A stretch of 64,000 nucleotides of DNA from an uncultured SAR92 cluster bacterium (GCA_902527245.1 CABZOI010000008.1:1-64000), one strand, 5' to 3'. Shown: positions 11,673 through 20,659, numbered from the stretch's first letter. A program made the numbers and translations. Notes: generated from the letters alone by a model not told the origin.

Positions 11673-14321
11673 ATGAAAAGATTGAAAACATCAATAGATT
11701 TAGAAAACATGTCTCTACGTAAGCCGTGGTACTTTAATGTTAAGTATGTTTTGATAGTCACCTTCGTTCTAACCTTTGTCAATGTTTCTTTAGCACATTC
11801 TGAAACATTGAATGATGAGTTAGTATATGCAGATTTTGACATCGATGGGAATGATGAGTTAGATGCATTAACAGATGGATTAATTCTTCTTAGAAGTATG
11901 TTTGGGCTTACGGGAGAACCCCTCATAAACGGAGTACTTGGTGATAATGCTCAATATATAAGTGCTTCACGGATAGAAAGCAGAGTTGCTAGTCTTGGCA
12001 GTGCTTTGGATATTGACGATAACAGCAGAATTGATGCACTTACAGATGGACTCATTATCTTAAGGTATCTTTTTGGTTTGAGAGGTGAAACATTAATCAC
12101 TGGTGTAATAGCGAACGATGCCCAGAGAGTATCTAGTGCAGAAGTTGAGAGCTATATTCTTACTAAAGTTACGATACCCGATAGACCAATAATCGCTCTC
12201 TCATCTACTAATAATAGCGTCCAAGTAAATAATAATATCTCTGTATCCTGGAATGCATCAAATTCTCAGAGTTGCGAAGCTAGTGGAGATTGGACTGGGT
12301 CAAAGGAATTAGAAGGCTCTGAAACAATAAAAATTAGAAAAAAGGGAGAAAATCTTTATAGCTTATCTTGTTCGGGCCCTGGGGGGACTATCACCAAATC
12401 TTTAACAATAACGGGTAGTCTTGATTTTACAGCAACTGTTCCTGAGAGTCTTACCGATTACGAGCCATTCTCTATCGTGGTATCAAATTATACTTTGGAT
12501 GAGGGTCAAGAGGCTCACCTAACAGTTAATCAAACATCTGGCAAAAATATGTTATTTTCCAAAATACAAGAAAATGTTTTCTCAGCTAGAGCACCATTAA
12601 CATACAGCTCAGAAGTTCTTGGATTACGAATCACGTTGCGTCTTGGAGAGTCGGTTGAAGAAACTAAAGAATTCTCGATACCCGTTGAATTTAACAACGT
12701 AGCTTTAAAATATGATGATTTTTTAGAATTTAACCCCAGTGATGAAATTGCATCCTCTCTCGAAAATGAAAATTATTTTGTTTGGGATATGATACCGTTT
12801 GCCCGAACCGAGAGGAAAACAGTTCCAGCTGGCACAACTTTCTGTTATCCCACACCCGATAACTGTACAACAACAGACCAAGATTCATTGCCTGGCTTTA
12901 TTCCTGCAGACATTATAGGAGGAGATTTTGATGGTGATGGTAATCAAGATGTCTTATTTGTCGCGGATATCGGGGATCGAGTATTTAAGTCATTAGGATC
13001 AGATCAAGACAAAAGTTATTGGAGCACTATCCATATCCTTTTTAATGATGGCACCGGTCGGCTAGAGGAAAAAGTTGAGAAGTATCAAAATGGCGAGCCA
13101 CCGAGACTTCCCGCTCCTTATCACATCGAAATTGCTGATTTTAATGACGATGGGAGAGATGATGCCTTTATTGCTAGTTTTGGAGTCCCAAAGTTGAATG
13201 AAGATAACACTAACTATTGGGATCCATATCCGCATATGATTCTGTTGTCCGAGGAATCGACTCACAGAGAAATTCTGATTTCTCAGAATGAGCCAGATTT
13301 GCAAGAAAATCCAGCTACCGAAAATGCATTTGCTCATGATGCAAGCTCGGGTGATGTGGACGGTGATGGAGATATTGATGTATTTATGAATGCTGTTGTC
13401 TATTTTAACGATGGCGCTGGAAATTTTGATCCCATAATGTTGAATCAAAAGGAAGTTGATACTGCTTGTTGTGGTCTTTCAAAAGATAAGGTTAATAAAA
13501 CTCATGCCCATGCCTCAACGATTGGCGATTATAATAATGATGGCATTGATGATTTGGTGATTTTTTGGAGTACCACAACCGAGGCGGAAGGAAACGAATG
13601 GGGCGCAGAGACCTGGAGTAATATTCTTCTTGGACCTGTCGATAAAGAGAATCCAATCTATCTTGATTCTACAAAATGGAAGACATTGCCTGATCCCTTT
13701 TATGGTCCAATTAATGCAAATTATAATGATGCATATAGTGGTGACATAAATGGCGATGGCTTTGATGATATTGTTGTTGGATCGACCCGAAAAAATCCAT
13801 ATTACGCTGGGAGACATGTCCAAATTCTAATAAGTAATGGAGATGGAACCTTTGCGGATCAGACATCCTCAAGATTTCCAGATCAACCACGATCAGACTT
13901 GGATCCTAGTTTAGAGGGCACAGGGATTGGAGAGGGTGTAATTACTCTTCAGGATTTTGATGGGGATGGTGATTTGGATATCGTAGATACACAGGCCATA
14001 TATGGTGGAGTTGATTTTGAGATATATCCTCGGGTTACATTGGCTGAGAACAATGGAGAGGGATTTTTTTCTGAAGTGTCCCTAGACTATTTTCCTAACA
14101 GAGCACAATTTGCGTTATTTGATAATGCATTAAACTGGGGTTTTGATGGCACCAGAAAGGTGATACGGGGTGTTATGGTTGATCTGGACGGTGAGGGACA
14201 TCTCGATTACCTCTCACAAATACAAGGCACATATGACCCCGATAATAATATTTTGTTCAGTAACGTTGAGAGCTTTATCTCCAGCTTCACCATGATAAGT
14301 AAAAAGCCTGTAAGTGATTAG
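11673..14321 (+). CDS. Secreted FG-GAP/VCBS repeat protein with two N-terminal dockerin-like modules
   Basis: A large exported protein (882 residues; an in-frame ATG at 11709 gives a more normal signal peptide ending near VSLAHS). Two EF-hand-like modules follow: DFDIDGNDELDALTDGLILL and DIDDNSRIDALTDGLIILRY, each ending with FGL and a GxxxxxGV segment, and resembling type I dockerin calcium loops. An Ig-like stretch (about 170-250) carries a Cys pair. From about 410 on, seven DxDxDGxxD-type FG-GAP loops are seen (DFDGDGNQD, DFNDDGRDD, DVDGDGDID, DYNNDGIDD, DINGDGFDD, DFDGDGDLD and the degenerate DLDGEGHLD), predicting a calcium-bound propeller. The role may be adhesion or glycan binding. The partner of the dockerin-like module is unknown. 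Confidence 0.8.
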   Translation: MKRLKTSIDLENMSLRKPWYFNVKYVLIVTFVLTFVNVSLAHSETLNDELVYADFDIDGNDELDALTDGLILLRSMFGLTGEPLINGVLGDNAQYISASRIESRVASLGSALDIDDNSRIDALTDGLIILRYLFGLRGETLITGVIANDAQRVSSAEVESYILTKVTIPDRPIIALSSTNNSVQVNNNISVSWNASNSQSCEASGDWTGSKELEGSETIKIRKKGENLYSLSCSGPGGTITKSLTITGSLDFTATVPESLTDYEPFSIVVSNYTLDEGQEAHLTVNQTSGKNMLFSKIQENVFSARAPLTYSSEVLGLRITLRLGESVEETKEFSIPVEFNNVALKYDDFLEFNPSDEIASSLENENYFVWDMIPFARTERKTVPAGTTFCYPTPDNCTTTDQDSLPGFIPADIIGGDFDGDGNQDVLFVADIGDRVFKSLGSDQDKSYWSTIHILFNDGTGRLEEKVEKYQNGEPPRLPAPYHIEIADFNDDGRDDAFIASFGVPKLNEDNTNYWDPYPHMILLSEESTHREILISQNEPDLQENPATENAFAHDASSGDVDGDGDIDVFMNAVVYFNDGAGNFDPIMLNQKEVDTACCGLSKDKVNKTHAHASTIGDYNNDGIDDLVIFWSTTTEAEGNEWGAETWSNILLGPVDKENPIYLDSTKWKTLPDPFYGPINANYNDAYSGDINGDGFDDIVVGSTRKNPYYAGRHVQILISNGDGTFADQTSSRFPDQPRSDLDPSLEGTGIGEGVITLQDFDGDGDLDIVDTQAIYGGVDFEIYPRVTLAENNGEGFFSEVSLDYFPNRAQFALFDNALNWGFDGTRKVIRGVMVDLDGEGHLDYLSQIQGTYDPDNNILFSNVESFISSFTMISKKPVSD

Positions 14322-14354
14322 TTTTCGAGTACCACTACTTCTCCATCGATTAAA

Positions 14355-14430
14355 GGGGCCCTAGTTCAGCTGAGAGAGGATAAAACATGCAGTGTTGAGG
14401 TCAGCGGTTCGATCCCGCTAGGCTCCACCA
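14355..14430 (+). pseudogene. Decayed tRNA-Ala copy
   Basis: A 76-nt sequence collinear with the intact tRNA-Ala exactly 3,400 bp upstream. It has nine differences, all in positions 1-34, and none in positions 35-76. The changes break the acceptor (C7 against A66) and the D stem (G10 against G25), put a mismatch in the anticodon stem, and replace the universal U33 by A. The triplet at the anticodon position reads TGC, also an alanine anticodon. It is therefore probably nonfunctional, either a relic tRNA-Ala(UGC) or a recombination-site copy. Confidence 0.85.
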
Positions 14431-14431
14431 A
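14389..14431 (+). repeat. 43-bp direct repeat, copy 2
   Basis: Identical to 10989-11031. It covers the unaltered 3' half of the decayed tRNA-Ala and could be an attachment-site relic, a gene-conversion tract or the conserved part of a tandem tRNA duplication. Confidence 0.8.
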
Positions 14432-14621
14432 TTCCCTGAACTATACTTTATAAACCATATTGATCCGAGTTATTGCGGTTCGTAGCACAAGTCGAAGTTA
14501 TTACGCCGTTTCCTTTTATTCGACAGCATTATTTATTAATAAAACGCTTTACCTTATCATTATCTAGTTTCGCCTGAAACTTTAAAATCTTATAAAAATG
14601 CAATTTAAAGGGGTAAATTTA

Positions 14622-16823
14622 ATGTCCAGTTTTTTTAAACTCATTACTATTCTAATTTCATTAACAGTTATTTCACTTGTTTATGCAACGGACCGTGATA
14701 CCGACACAGCGGTTTTTGATGTCGATGCCTCAGGCGAGGTAGATGCACTGACTGATGGTTTGTTGATACTCAGATCGATGTTTGGGTTGAGTGATGATGC
14801 CTTGGTAACTGGAGTTGTCTCACCAAGTTGCACGGACTGTGAAGCAACAAAGATTGAGCAGTATATTCAATCAGTTCAGGAGAAGACTTATGCTGACTTA
14901 AACTCCACTGACGATCAAAATATCTCTGGCTCATCATTTGATGGAACAACCTTAACAATAGGGATTGAAAATGGACAGAGCGAAACTGTTGATCTCTCTA
15001 GTTTAGAGGATGGGAACGGAATCACAGCTGAGCAGGCGAATGCGATTGAAATAAATTCAGCCAAGACTGGAATCACGAAAGCGCAGGCTGATGCCATCTT
15101 GGTTAACACACTTAAAGAGGGTATAACGACTGATCAAGTGGCTGCGATAACAGCAAACACAGCGAAAATTGGAATTACTGCTGATCAAGCCTCTGCTATT
15201 ACAGCAAACACCGCGAAAACTGGAATAACCGCGTCTCAAGCAGATGCAATTTTAGTCAACACGCTTAAAGTGGGTATTACTTCTGATCAAGCTGCTGCCA
15301 TTACTGCAAATACGGCGAAAACTGGAATTACATCTGATCAAGCTTCTGCCATGTCAGCAAATACGGCGAAAACTGGAATTACTTCTGATCAAGCTGCTGC
15401 TATTACAGCAAAGACTGCGAAAATTGGAATTACTGCTGATCAAGCTGCTGCTATTACTGCAAACACGGCGAAAACTGGAATTACAGCGTCTCAAGCAGAT
15501 GCAATTTTAGTCAATACGCTTAAAGTGGGTATTACTGCTGATCAAGCTGCTGCCATTTCAGCAAATACGGCGAAAACTGGAATTACATCTGATCAAGCTT
15601 CTGCCATCACAGCAAATACGGCGAAAACTGGAATTACTGCTGATCAAGCGTCCGCCATCACAGCAAACACGGCGAAAACTGGAATTACTGCTGATCAAGC
15701 CGCTGCCATCACAGCAAACACGGCGAAAACTGGAATTACTGCTGATCAAGCCGCTGCCATCGCAGCGAATACTGCAAAAATAGGTACGGATGATCAGAAT
15801 ATCTCTGGTTCTGGATTAAGTGGTACGACGTTAACGATTGGTATCGAGGGAGGAAGTAATGAGACAGTTAGCTTATCGTCCCTCAGCAATGCAGATAGTA
15901 TAAATGATCTTTCTGATGCATTGATTGAAGATAATTCGCTTTATCTGGGTAATGATCCGTCAAGTTCCACATCGACAGCAGAGTATAACGTTGCAGTGGG
16001 TGCTACTGCACTAGATGCTGTGACAACGGGTGATCAAAATGTTGCAATGGGACACGATGCTCTGACGGCAAATACGACAGGTTGGGGCAATACTGCAGTT
16101 GGTTATGATTCTTTGACGACAAATATTGTTGGTAGAAATAATACAGCCGTTGGTTATAACGCTTCAAAAACAAGCAATGAACATGCTAACTCGGCATTTG
16201 GTGCTTATGCTTTAGAGGATTCGACGTCAGGCGTTGGTAATACAGCGATTGGTTACGAGGCTTTAAAGGAGAATACAACAGGTGGTAACAATGTTGCGGT
16301 TGGTTCTGCGACTTTAGATGCCAACACAACAGGCAGTAATAATACAGCGATTGGAGCGTCTGCTGACGTTGCATCTGCGGCACTGACTAATGCGACAGCA
16401 ATTGGTTATGGGGCAAGCGTTGCTGCAAGCAATACGATGCAGTTAGGTAATACTGATGTAACCAATGTTAAGACCAGTGGTTCGATTACTGTGGGTGCTA
16501 TTACCATTCCTAATACTGATGGCTCTGCTAACCAAGTGCTTAAGACCGATGGAAGTGGAACGTTATCTTGGGCAACTCCTACAGACACAGCGGGGATCCG
16601 AACAACCATACAAACAGCAACAAATGCTACGAGTGGAAGTAGTTCGACGGCTTCATGTCCGGTTAATACTACTGTACTGGGCGGAGGATGCTCTACATCA
16701 GCCGATGGTGCCGCGTACATTCATGAAAGTTATAATGATTCCAACACTTGGGTTTGTTCTTATGGTCGAATAGGCGGATGGCAAGGTGGAAATACAGTTA
16801 CTGCATCTGCGATTTGTCTCTAA
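14622..16823 (+). CDS. Repeat-rich surface fibre with dockerin-like module and YadA-head-like repeats
   Basis: A predicted exported surface fibre of 733 residues. The start at 14622 is chosen because AAAGGGG sits 8 nt upstream and a clean signal peptide follows (ending VISLVYA); an ATG at 14598 adds 8 residues. Order of parts: one dockerin-like module (DVDASGEVDALTDGLLILR); a 33-residue TDDQNISGS module; fifteen 17-residue GITxDQAxAITANTAKT repeats; a second TDDQNISGS module; eight or nine NTAVGYxAL-type repeats as in trimeric autotransporter heads; an NTDGSANQVLKTDGSG segment as in phage tail fibres; and a C-terminal domain with four Cys. No YadA membrane anchor or S74 chaperone domain is present. 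Trimerisation and adhesion are inferred. Confidence 0.75.
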   Translation: MSSFFKLITILISLTVISLVYATDRDTDTAVFDVDASGEVDALTDGLLILRSMFGLSDDALVTGVVSPSCTDCEATKIEQYIQSVQEKTYADLNSTDDQNISGSSFDGTTLTIGIENGQSETVDLSSLEDGNGITAEQANAIEINSAKTGITKAQADAILVNTLKEGITTDQVAAITANTAKIGITADQASAITANTAKTGITASQADAILVNTLKVGITSDQAAAITANTAKTGITSDQASAMSANTAKTGITSDQAAAITAKTAKIGITADQAAAITANTAKTGITASQADAILVNTLKVGITADQAAAISANTAKTGITSDQASAITANTAKTGITADQASAITANTAKTGITADQAAAITANTAKTGITADQAAAIAANTAKIGTDDQNISGSGLSGTTLTIGIEGGSNETVSLSSLSNADSINDLSDALIEDNSLYLGNDPSSSTSTAEYNVAVGATALDAVTTGDQNVAMGHDALTANTTGWGNTAVGYDSLTTNIVGRNNTAVGYNASKTSNEHANSAFGAYALEDSTSGVGNTAIGYEALKENTTGGNNVAVGSATLDANTTGSNNTAIGASADVASAALTNATAIGYGASVAASNTMQLGNTDVTNVKTSGSITVGAITIPNTDGSANQVLKTDGSGTLSWATPTDTAGIRTTIQTATNATSGSSSTASCPVNTTVLGGGCSTSADGAAYIHESYNDSNTWVCSYGRIGGWQGGNTVTASAICL
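15018..15782 (+). repeat. Fifteen tandem 51-bp coding repeats
   Basis: The stretch is exactly 15 x 51 bp with no indel between units, each encoding 17 residues starting Gly-Ile-Thr. Units 2, 5 and 10 share the variant ending ILVNTLK, while most others end ITANTAKT, which suggests growth by duplication of multi-unit blocks. Several neighbouring units differ by only a few bases, indicating recent expansion. It is flanked by duplicated 99-bp modules at 14907-15005 and 15786-15884. Confidence 0.9.
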
Positions 16824-16894
16824 CATCGACTGAAAAATATATTTTGTGTTAGTGGATTATCTATCGAGTTCATTGACCAAAGGGTTGAATAGTG

Positions 16895-17644
16895 TCAAGG
16901 GAATCTGTTTTTTTGATTCTTTATGTTTTGCAAGTATGCTTCCCAAGCTATTTTTTGGAGGAAAAGTTTATCTTCAGCACTTACTCTTCCTAGGTAGTCA
17001 TAGACCAGACCTTCCGGAGATTTACCAGTTAGTGCTGCAAAAACAGTTGCAGAAGCGAGATAAGTCCCTAGCATTGTCGGATGTGTTCCGTCAGGAAGGT
17101 GAAGCTTTATATTGGGTTGGACTTCGTACGCGAGTTCGAATGCGATACCTACAGGAATTACAGCTGAATTGCTTATTTCTCCAGCTTCATAGTATGTAAG
17201 TTTAATTTTTTCAATTAGATTTTCTTCATATCGTACATCTGAATCTCGGTATGCATGGGTCATATAAAGGTATGTTTCAATACCCATTGCTTGTGCTTTC
17301 TCACCATAGTTTTTTGCGGTAAGCCTGAAATTCTCTCTGCTTTTAACCGTTAAAACCTCTGAACTTCCACCCTGGAAAATTATTTTATCAACGGGTTTAT
17401 CAAGATTAAAATTTCGATAGTTAAGCATTTGATCAATGTTATGATGCTGTAACTTAGATCCGCCAATAGCAGTAAGTTTTGTATCAATTGATTCATCCTG
17501 AAAATGTTCTCTTAGGAGATCCTCGACATGATTGTGGACGCTGTCGTTGTAGTATAGATAACTGTTACCGACAAAAAGTATCTTCTCAGAGGCATTAGCA
17601 AATAAACAGGATGCACTCAATAAAAATAAGAGTAATCTTTTCAC
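16895..17644 (-). CDS. Secreted SGNH/GDSL-family hydrolase
   Basis: A 249-residue exported hydrolase. The signal peptide MKRLLLFLLSASCLFANA precedes the block I motif ILFVGNSYLYYND, whose Ser in GNS is the expected nucleophile. GGSS follows at about residues 92-95, and DGTHP near the C-terminus supplies the Asp-His pair of block V. The family includes esterases, lipases and carbohydrate deacetylases acting on ester or acetyl groups; the substrate is unknown. It may act in the periplasm on glycans, given the GH81 enzyme nearby, but that link is a guess. It is convergent with the surface-fibre gene and transcribed alone. Confidence 0.8.
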   Translation of the reverse strand: MKRLLLFLLSASCLFANASEKILFVGNSYLYYNDSVHNHVEDLLREHFQDESIDTKLTAIGGSKLQHHNIDQMLNYRNFNLDKPVDKIIFQGGSSEVLTVKSRENFRLTAKNYGEKAQAMGIETYLYMTHAYRDSDVRYEENLIEKIKLTYYEAGEISNSAVIPVGIAFELAYEVQPNIKLHLPDGTHPTMLGTYLASATVFAALTGKSPEGLVYDYLGRVSAEDKLFLQKIAWEAYLQNIKNQKNRFP

Positions 17645-17794
17645 TTTATCAACTTAAATTAAAATCAGCGTTAAACACTAATCCAGTTCGAAACATTTTT
17701 CCAATAAATTTAAATGCTAACTGATATACTTTTGCGGTGTACATAAATTCTGCACCTTAGGATAACGTGACCATCTCGCGAACGAAACTTTTCT

Positions 17795-18262
17795 ATGACT
17801 GAATATCAGACAATTTCTGAAATAATGCAAGCTGCAGTTAGTCCAGTGTTTTTACTAGCAGGCGTTGGTGCACTATTAAATGTTCTCTCCGGTCGCTTGG
17901 GGAGAATTATTGATAGACTAAGATTTTTGCAAAGATATATAGATATTACAGAGGGCGAGGACAAAGCGGTTATGCTAATGAATCGGAAGCAGTCCATTTT
18001 TAGAATGCGTTTGATGTATATTTCTATATTCTTTTGTACGTTGGCAGGATTGATGGTTTGCATGGTGGTTGCAGCTCTATTTATTGGTGGTATCAATCAA
18101 TTTTCTCTGAATACTTTTATATCGGTGCTATTCGTGGCTTGCATGATTTGCTTGATCATATCCTTCATTTTGTTGTCTTTTGAAATATTCCTTGCGACTA
18201 AGACAACCAGAAGAAATCTCATAAAAACTGAAACGATTGTTTCAAAGTATAAATTACAATAA
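17795..18262 (+). CDS. DUF2721 membrane protein
   Basis: A 155-residue integral membrane protein. The N-terminal block AVSPVFLLAGVGALLNVLSGRLGRIIDR is the hallmark of the DUF2721 family. Three hydrophobic segments are seen (about residues 13-30, 70-95 and 105-130), with a basic linker between the first two. The function of the family is unknown. Its 150-bp upstream gap and the 50-bp gap to the next gene leave it unclear whether it is monocistronic. Confidence 0.8.
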   Translation: MTEYQTISEIMQAAVSPVFLLAGVGALLNVLSGRLGRIIDRLRFLQRYIDITEGEDKAVMLMNRKQSIFRMRLMYISIFFCTLAGLMVCMVVAALFIGGINQFSLNTFISVLFVACMICLIISFILLSFEIFLATKTTRRNLIKTETIVSKYKLQ

Positions 18263-18312
18263 TCATTCAGTTTCAATTCGACAATGTTGCGGATGCTAAT
18301 TAAAATACCCCT

Positions 18313-20277
18313 ATGATAAGTGGAAAATATCGGAAATTCTTTCTGGCTTTTGCATGCACCGTTTATCTTTCTGGTTGCAGTGGTGGCGGTGGATCTGGGA
18401 CTCCAACAAGTGATATCGATTATGATATTGAAATTTTTCAATATGACAATGCGATTGGTATTGGAGAGTCGACAGAACTTATTCTTTTAGCAACCTCAAA
18501 TGAATTAACAGATATTTTATGGACTCAAGTCGATGGGCCAGATGTCGAATTTTATGCTCGCAATACAAAAGTTATTTCTTTTACACCACAAGAGGGCGGC
18601 TCCTATTCATTTGATGTGCAATACAGAATAGATGGTTCGCAAATCGGTTCACTCAGCCACACATTCTCTGTGACTGACGAAATTGCACCTGTAACGGTCC
18701 GTCTTGGGCATGCTGTTATTGAGGGTAATGCAGTATCACTAACCGGTTTTGCCGATAATGATGACCAAAGTGATCAAATCTCAAAAGAAACATGGAGATG
18801 GGAACAAATACAAGGAACGGCCGTTACGTTCACATCTGATAATACTGATGGTGACTCATCCGTTTATTTTGATGCGCCCGATGTTAATGTCGATACGGTA
18901 CTAAGATTTCGACTAACGGCAGAAATTAATGGTAATTCTGTCTCAGATGAGATTGCAATTTTGGTTGAGAATAGTGACATTGATGTTCCAGACTCTGGTC
19001 CTTTTAGATCACGCGTAGCTAGGGTGTATCCTTATGTGTCAGGTCAACAGAATGGCCAAACCTTAGTGGACTGTGTTTACTCTAACGAAGCGCGATACGA
19101 TGTTTGTACCTTTGAAGATACTCCTCTTATAGCGCAAGTTACAACCTCACCAACGGTTCAAGATATCATGAACAAAGTTTTAGTTTCTCATGATTGGATG
19201 GGAAGTCAATTTGAGAAATTTCTACAAGAACACGATGAGTTTGATGATTTCAAAAATTTGCTGCGGGCTGTAACGGCTGTTGTCATCTCCTATGACATTA
19301 GACCCTCTTTTTATAGTCCTACCTCTGGTGCAATTTATTTGGATCCTGATGATTTATGGGTTACTCCAGCACAAAGAGATACCATTAATTCGGCACCTGA
19401 CTATCGGTCTGGCTTTGGTTCAGAATTACAGTTTGAAATGCCATGGCGATATGTAAAAGACAATGATTACGCTTATTACTTTTACCCCTCCAGGTATAGG
19501 ATATCGCGAACGCTTGAAGACTCGAAATATTCGTTTGCGGCTCTCTTGTATCATGAGCTCGCACATGCAAATGATTTCTTCCCAAGCTCTCGCTGGTTAA
19601 CATATCCTATGTCTAAAACTGTCTATGATGCAGTAAATGAGGTATATCAGGCACAACAAATACAGTCAGATTATCTGCAAAATAATTTCCCATTAGTAGT
19701 GGCTAGCTCATACAACGGAGTGGAAATGCAAAAGTTGGCTCAAGTGAGATTTCGTGATCCAGATGCAATTCAGGAGTATCAGAAGGATTTCACCATGTCT
19801 TTTGTTGCAGATATGTTCAAAACCGAGGGAGCACCTCAGTTTTATAGTTACAGTACTACACGAGAGGATTTTGCTATTTTATTTGATGGCTTCATGATGT
19901 ATGCGAGGTATGGCATTAATCGAGACGTTGGTGTTAGTGATCAGCAATACAATAGTTTCGTGTGGGGGCAAAGAGATAGAAAAGGAGAGTCATGGATCAA
20001 GCCGCGCATTGAGTTTGTTACCAATCGAGTTCTGCCTGAGTTTTATGACGCGGATGCGATAATACAAAATATGCCTGAACCACTAGTGCTCGACAACTCC
20101 GTTAATTGGCGCAGTAGCGTTGTTGTTTCCCCTGATGACTCGTCAGAAAGTGAATTGAACATAAGTGTCCGTGATAAGAGGCTGACTCCAATGGATGGTG
20201 AAATTTGGCATTTTGATCATCGACAGTCACATAAATGCGGTGCAATTTGTTTTGAGGATGTATTAAAAAATGAATAA
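18313..20277 (+). CDS. Lipoprotein with HExxH zinc-peptidase motif
   Basis: A 654-residue lipoprotein: the N-terminus has a hydrophobic run ending in the lipobox LSGC, followed by a Gly-rich linker. Residues about 35-220 look like two PKD/Ig-like beta domains (LWTQVDGPDVEF and WRWEQIQGTAVTF are the typical W-x-Q-x-x-G strands). The C-terminal half contains YHELAHAND with His414, Glu415 and His418, a zincin signature; the third metal ligand is not obvious. I do not recognise a named peptidase family. The ATG has no strong ribosome site. The 3' end overlaps the next gene by 8 bp, suggesting coupling. Peptidase activity is inferred from the motif only. Confidence 0.65.
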   Translation: MISGKYRKFFLAFACTVYLSGCSGGGGSGTPTSDIDYDIEIFQYDNAIGIGESTELILLATSNELTDILWTQVDGPDVEFYARNTKVISFTPQEGGSYSFDVQYRIDGSQIGSLSHTFSVTDEIAPVTVRLGHAVIEGNAVSLTGFADNDDQSDQISKETWRWEQIQGTAVTFTSDNTDGDSSVYFDAPDVNVDTVLRFRLTAEINGNSVSDEIAILVENSDIDVPDSGPFRSRVARVYPYVSGQQNGQTLVDCVYSNEARYDVCTFEDTPLIAQVTTSPTVQDIMNKVLVSHDWMGSQFEKFLQEHDEFDDFKNLLRAVTAVVISYDIRPSFYSPTSGAIYLDPDDLWVTPAQRDTINSAPDYRSGFGSELQFEMPWRYVKDNDYAYYFYPSRYRISRTLEDSKYSFAALLYHELAHANDFFPSSRWLTYPMSKTVYDAVNEVYQAQQIQSDYLQNNFPLVVASSYNGVEMQKLAQVRFRDPDAIQEYQKDFTMSFVADMFKTEGAPQFYSYSTTREDFAILFDGFMMYARYGINRDVGVSDQQYNSFVWGQRDRKGESWIKPRIEFVTNRVLPEFYDADAIIQNMPEPLVLDNSVNWRSSVVVSPDDSSESELNISVRDKRLTPMDGEIWHFDHRQSHKCGAICFEDVLKNE

Positions 20278-20650
20278 AAATATTGTTAGACTCATCATGG
20301 CTCTACCTGCTATCCCAATGGCGTTGACCACTATAAATTTTGTTATCAACCCCTCAAAAGCAGCTGAAGCATTAGGTATGGAATTGTTGACTGGAATTGG
20401 ACTGAGCACGCAGCTCGGTGATTTTGGTGCTTTTTTTGCCGTGGCCGCTTTTCTTATTGGCGCGGGATCTCTCTTTATGAAAACGGAGTATTTCAAGATC
20501 GCGGCATTACTTTTTGGGAGTGCAGCACTGTTTAGAACGATCGCTTGGGCATTGAATGGAGCAGATTTCGCGACTTCTCTTATCATCTCAGAAGTGGTCT
20601 TAGTTGTGTGGATGCTGCTGTCAGCGGAGTATGTTAAACGAGTTAGCTAG
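20270..20650 (+). CDS. Small four-helix membrane protein, DUF4345/DoxX-like
   Basis: A 126-residue protein with about four hydrophobic segments (residues 7-27, 48-70, 77-95 and 103-122). Its size and topology resemble the DUF4345/DoxX-like small membrane proteins, but no diagnostic residues can be named. It overlaps the end of the zinc-lipoprotein gene by 8 bp and is probably translated from the same message. Its function is unknown. Confidence 0.55.
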   Translation: MNKNIVRLIMALPAIPMALTTINFVINPSKAAEALGMELLTGIGLSTQLGDFGAFFAVAAFLIGAGSLFMKTEYFKIAALLFGSAALFRTIAWALNGADFATSLIISEVVLVVWMLLSAEYVKRVS

Positions 20651-20659
20651 AGAGCTTTT

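Noticed and set aside
11031-14388. A complete mobile element between the tRNA-derived repeats
   Set aside because: No integrase, transposase or inverted repeats were seen; only the direct repeat supports it, so it is kept as a finding and not annotated as an element.
15057-15749. Open frames on the minus strand across the repeat array
   Set aside because: They are mirror frames of the tandem repeats, rich in Ser/Cys runs and lacking starts or ribosome sites of their own.
15018-15782. Repeat array as a CRISPR
   Set aside because: Units are contiguous 51-bp codons in frame with a long gene, with no unique spacers.
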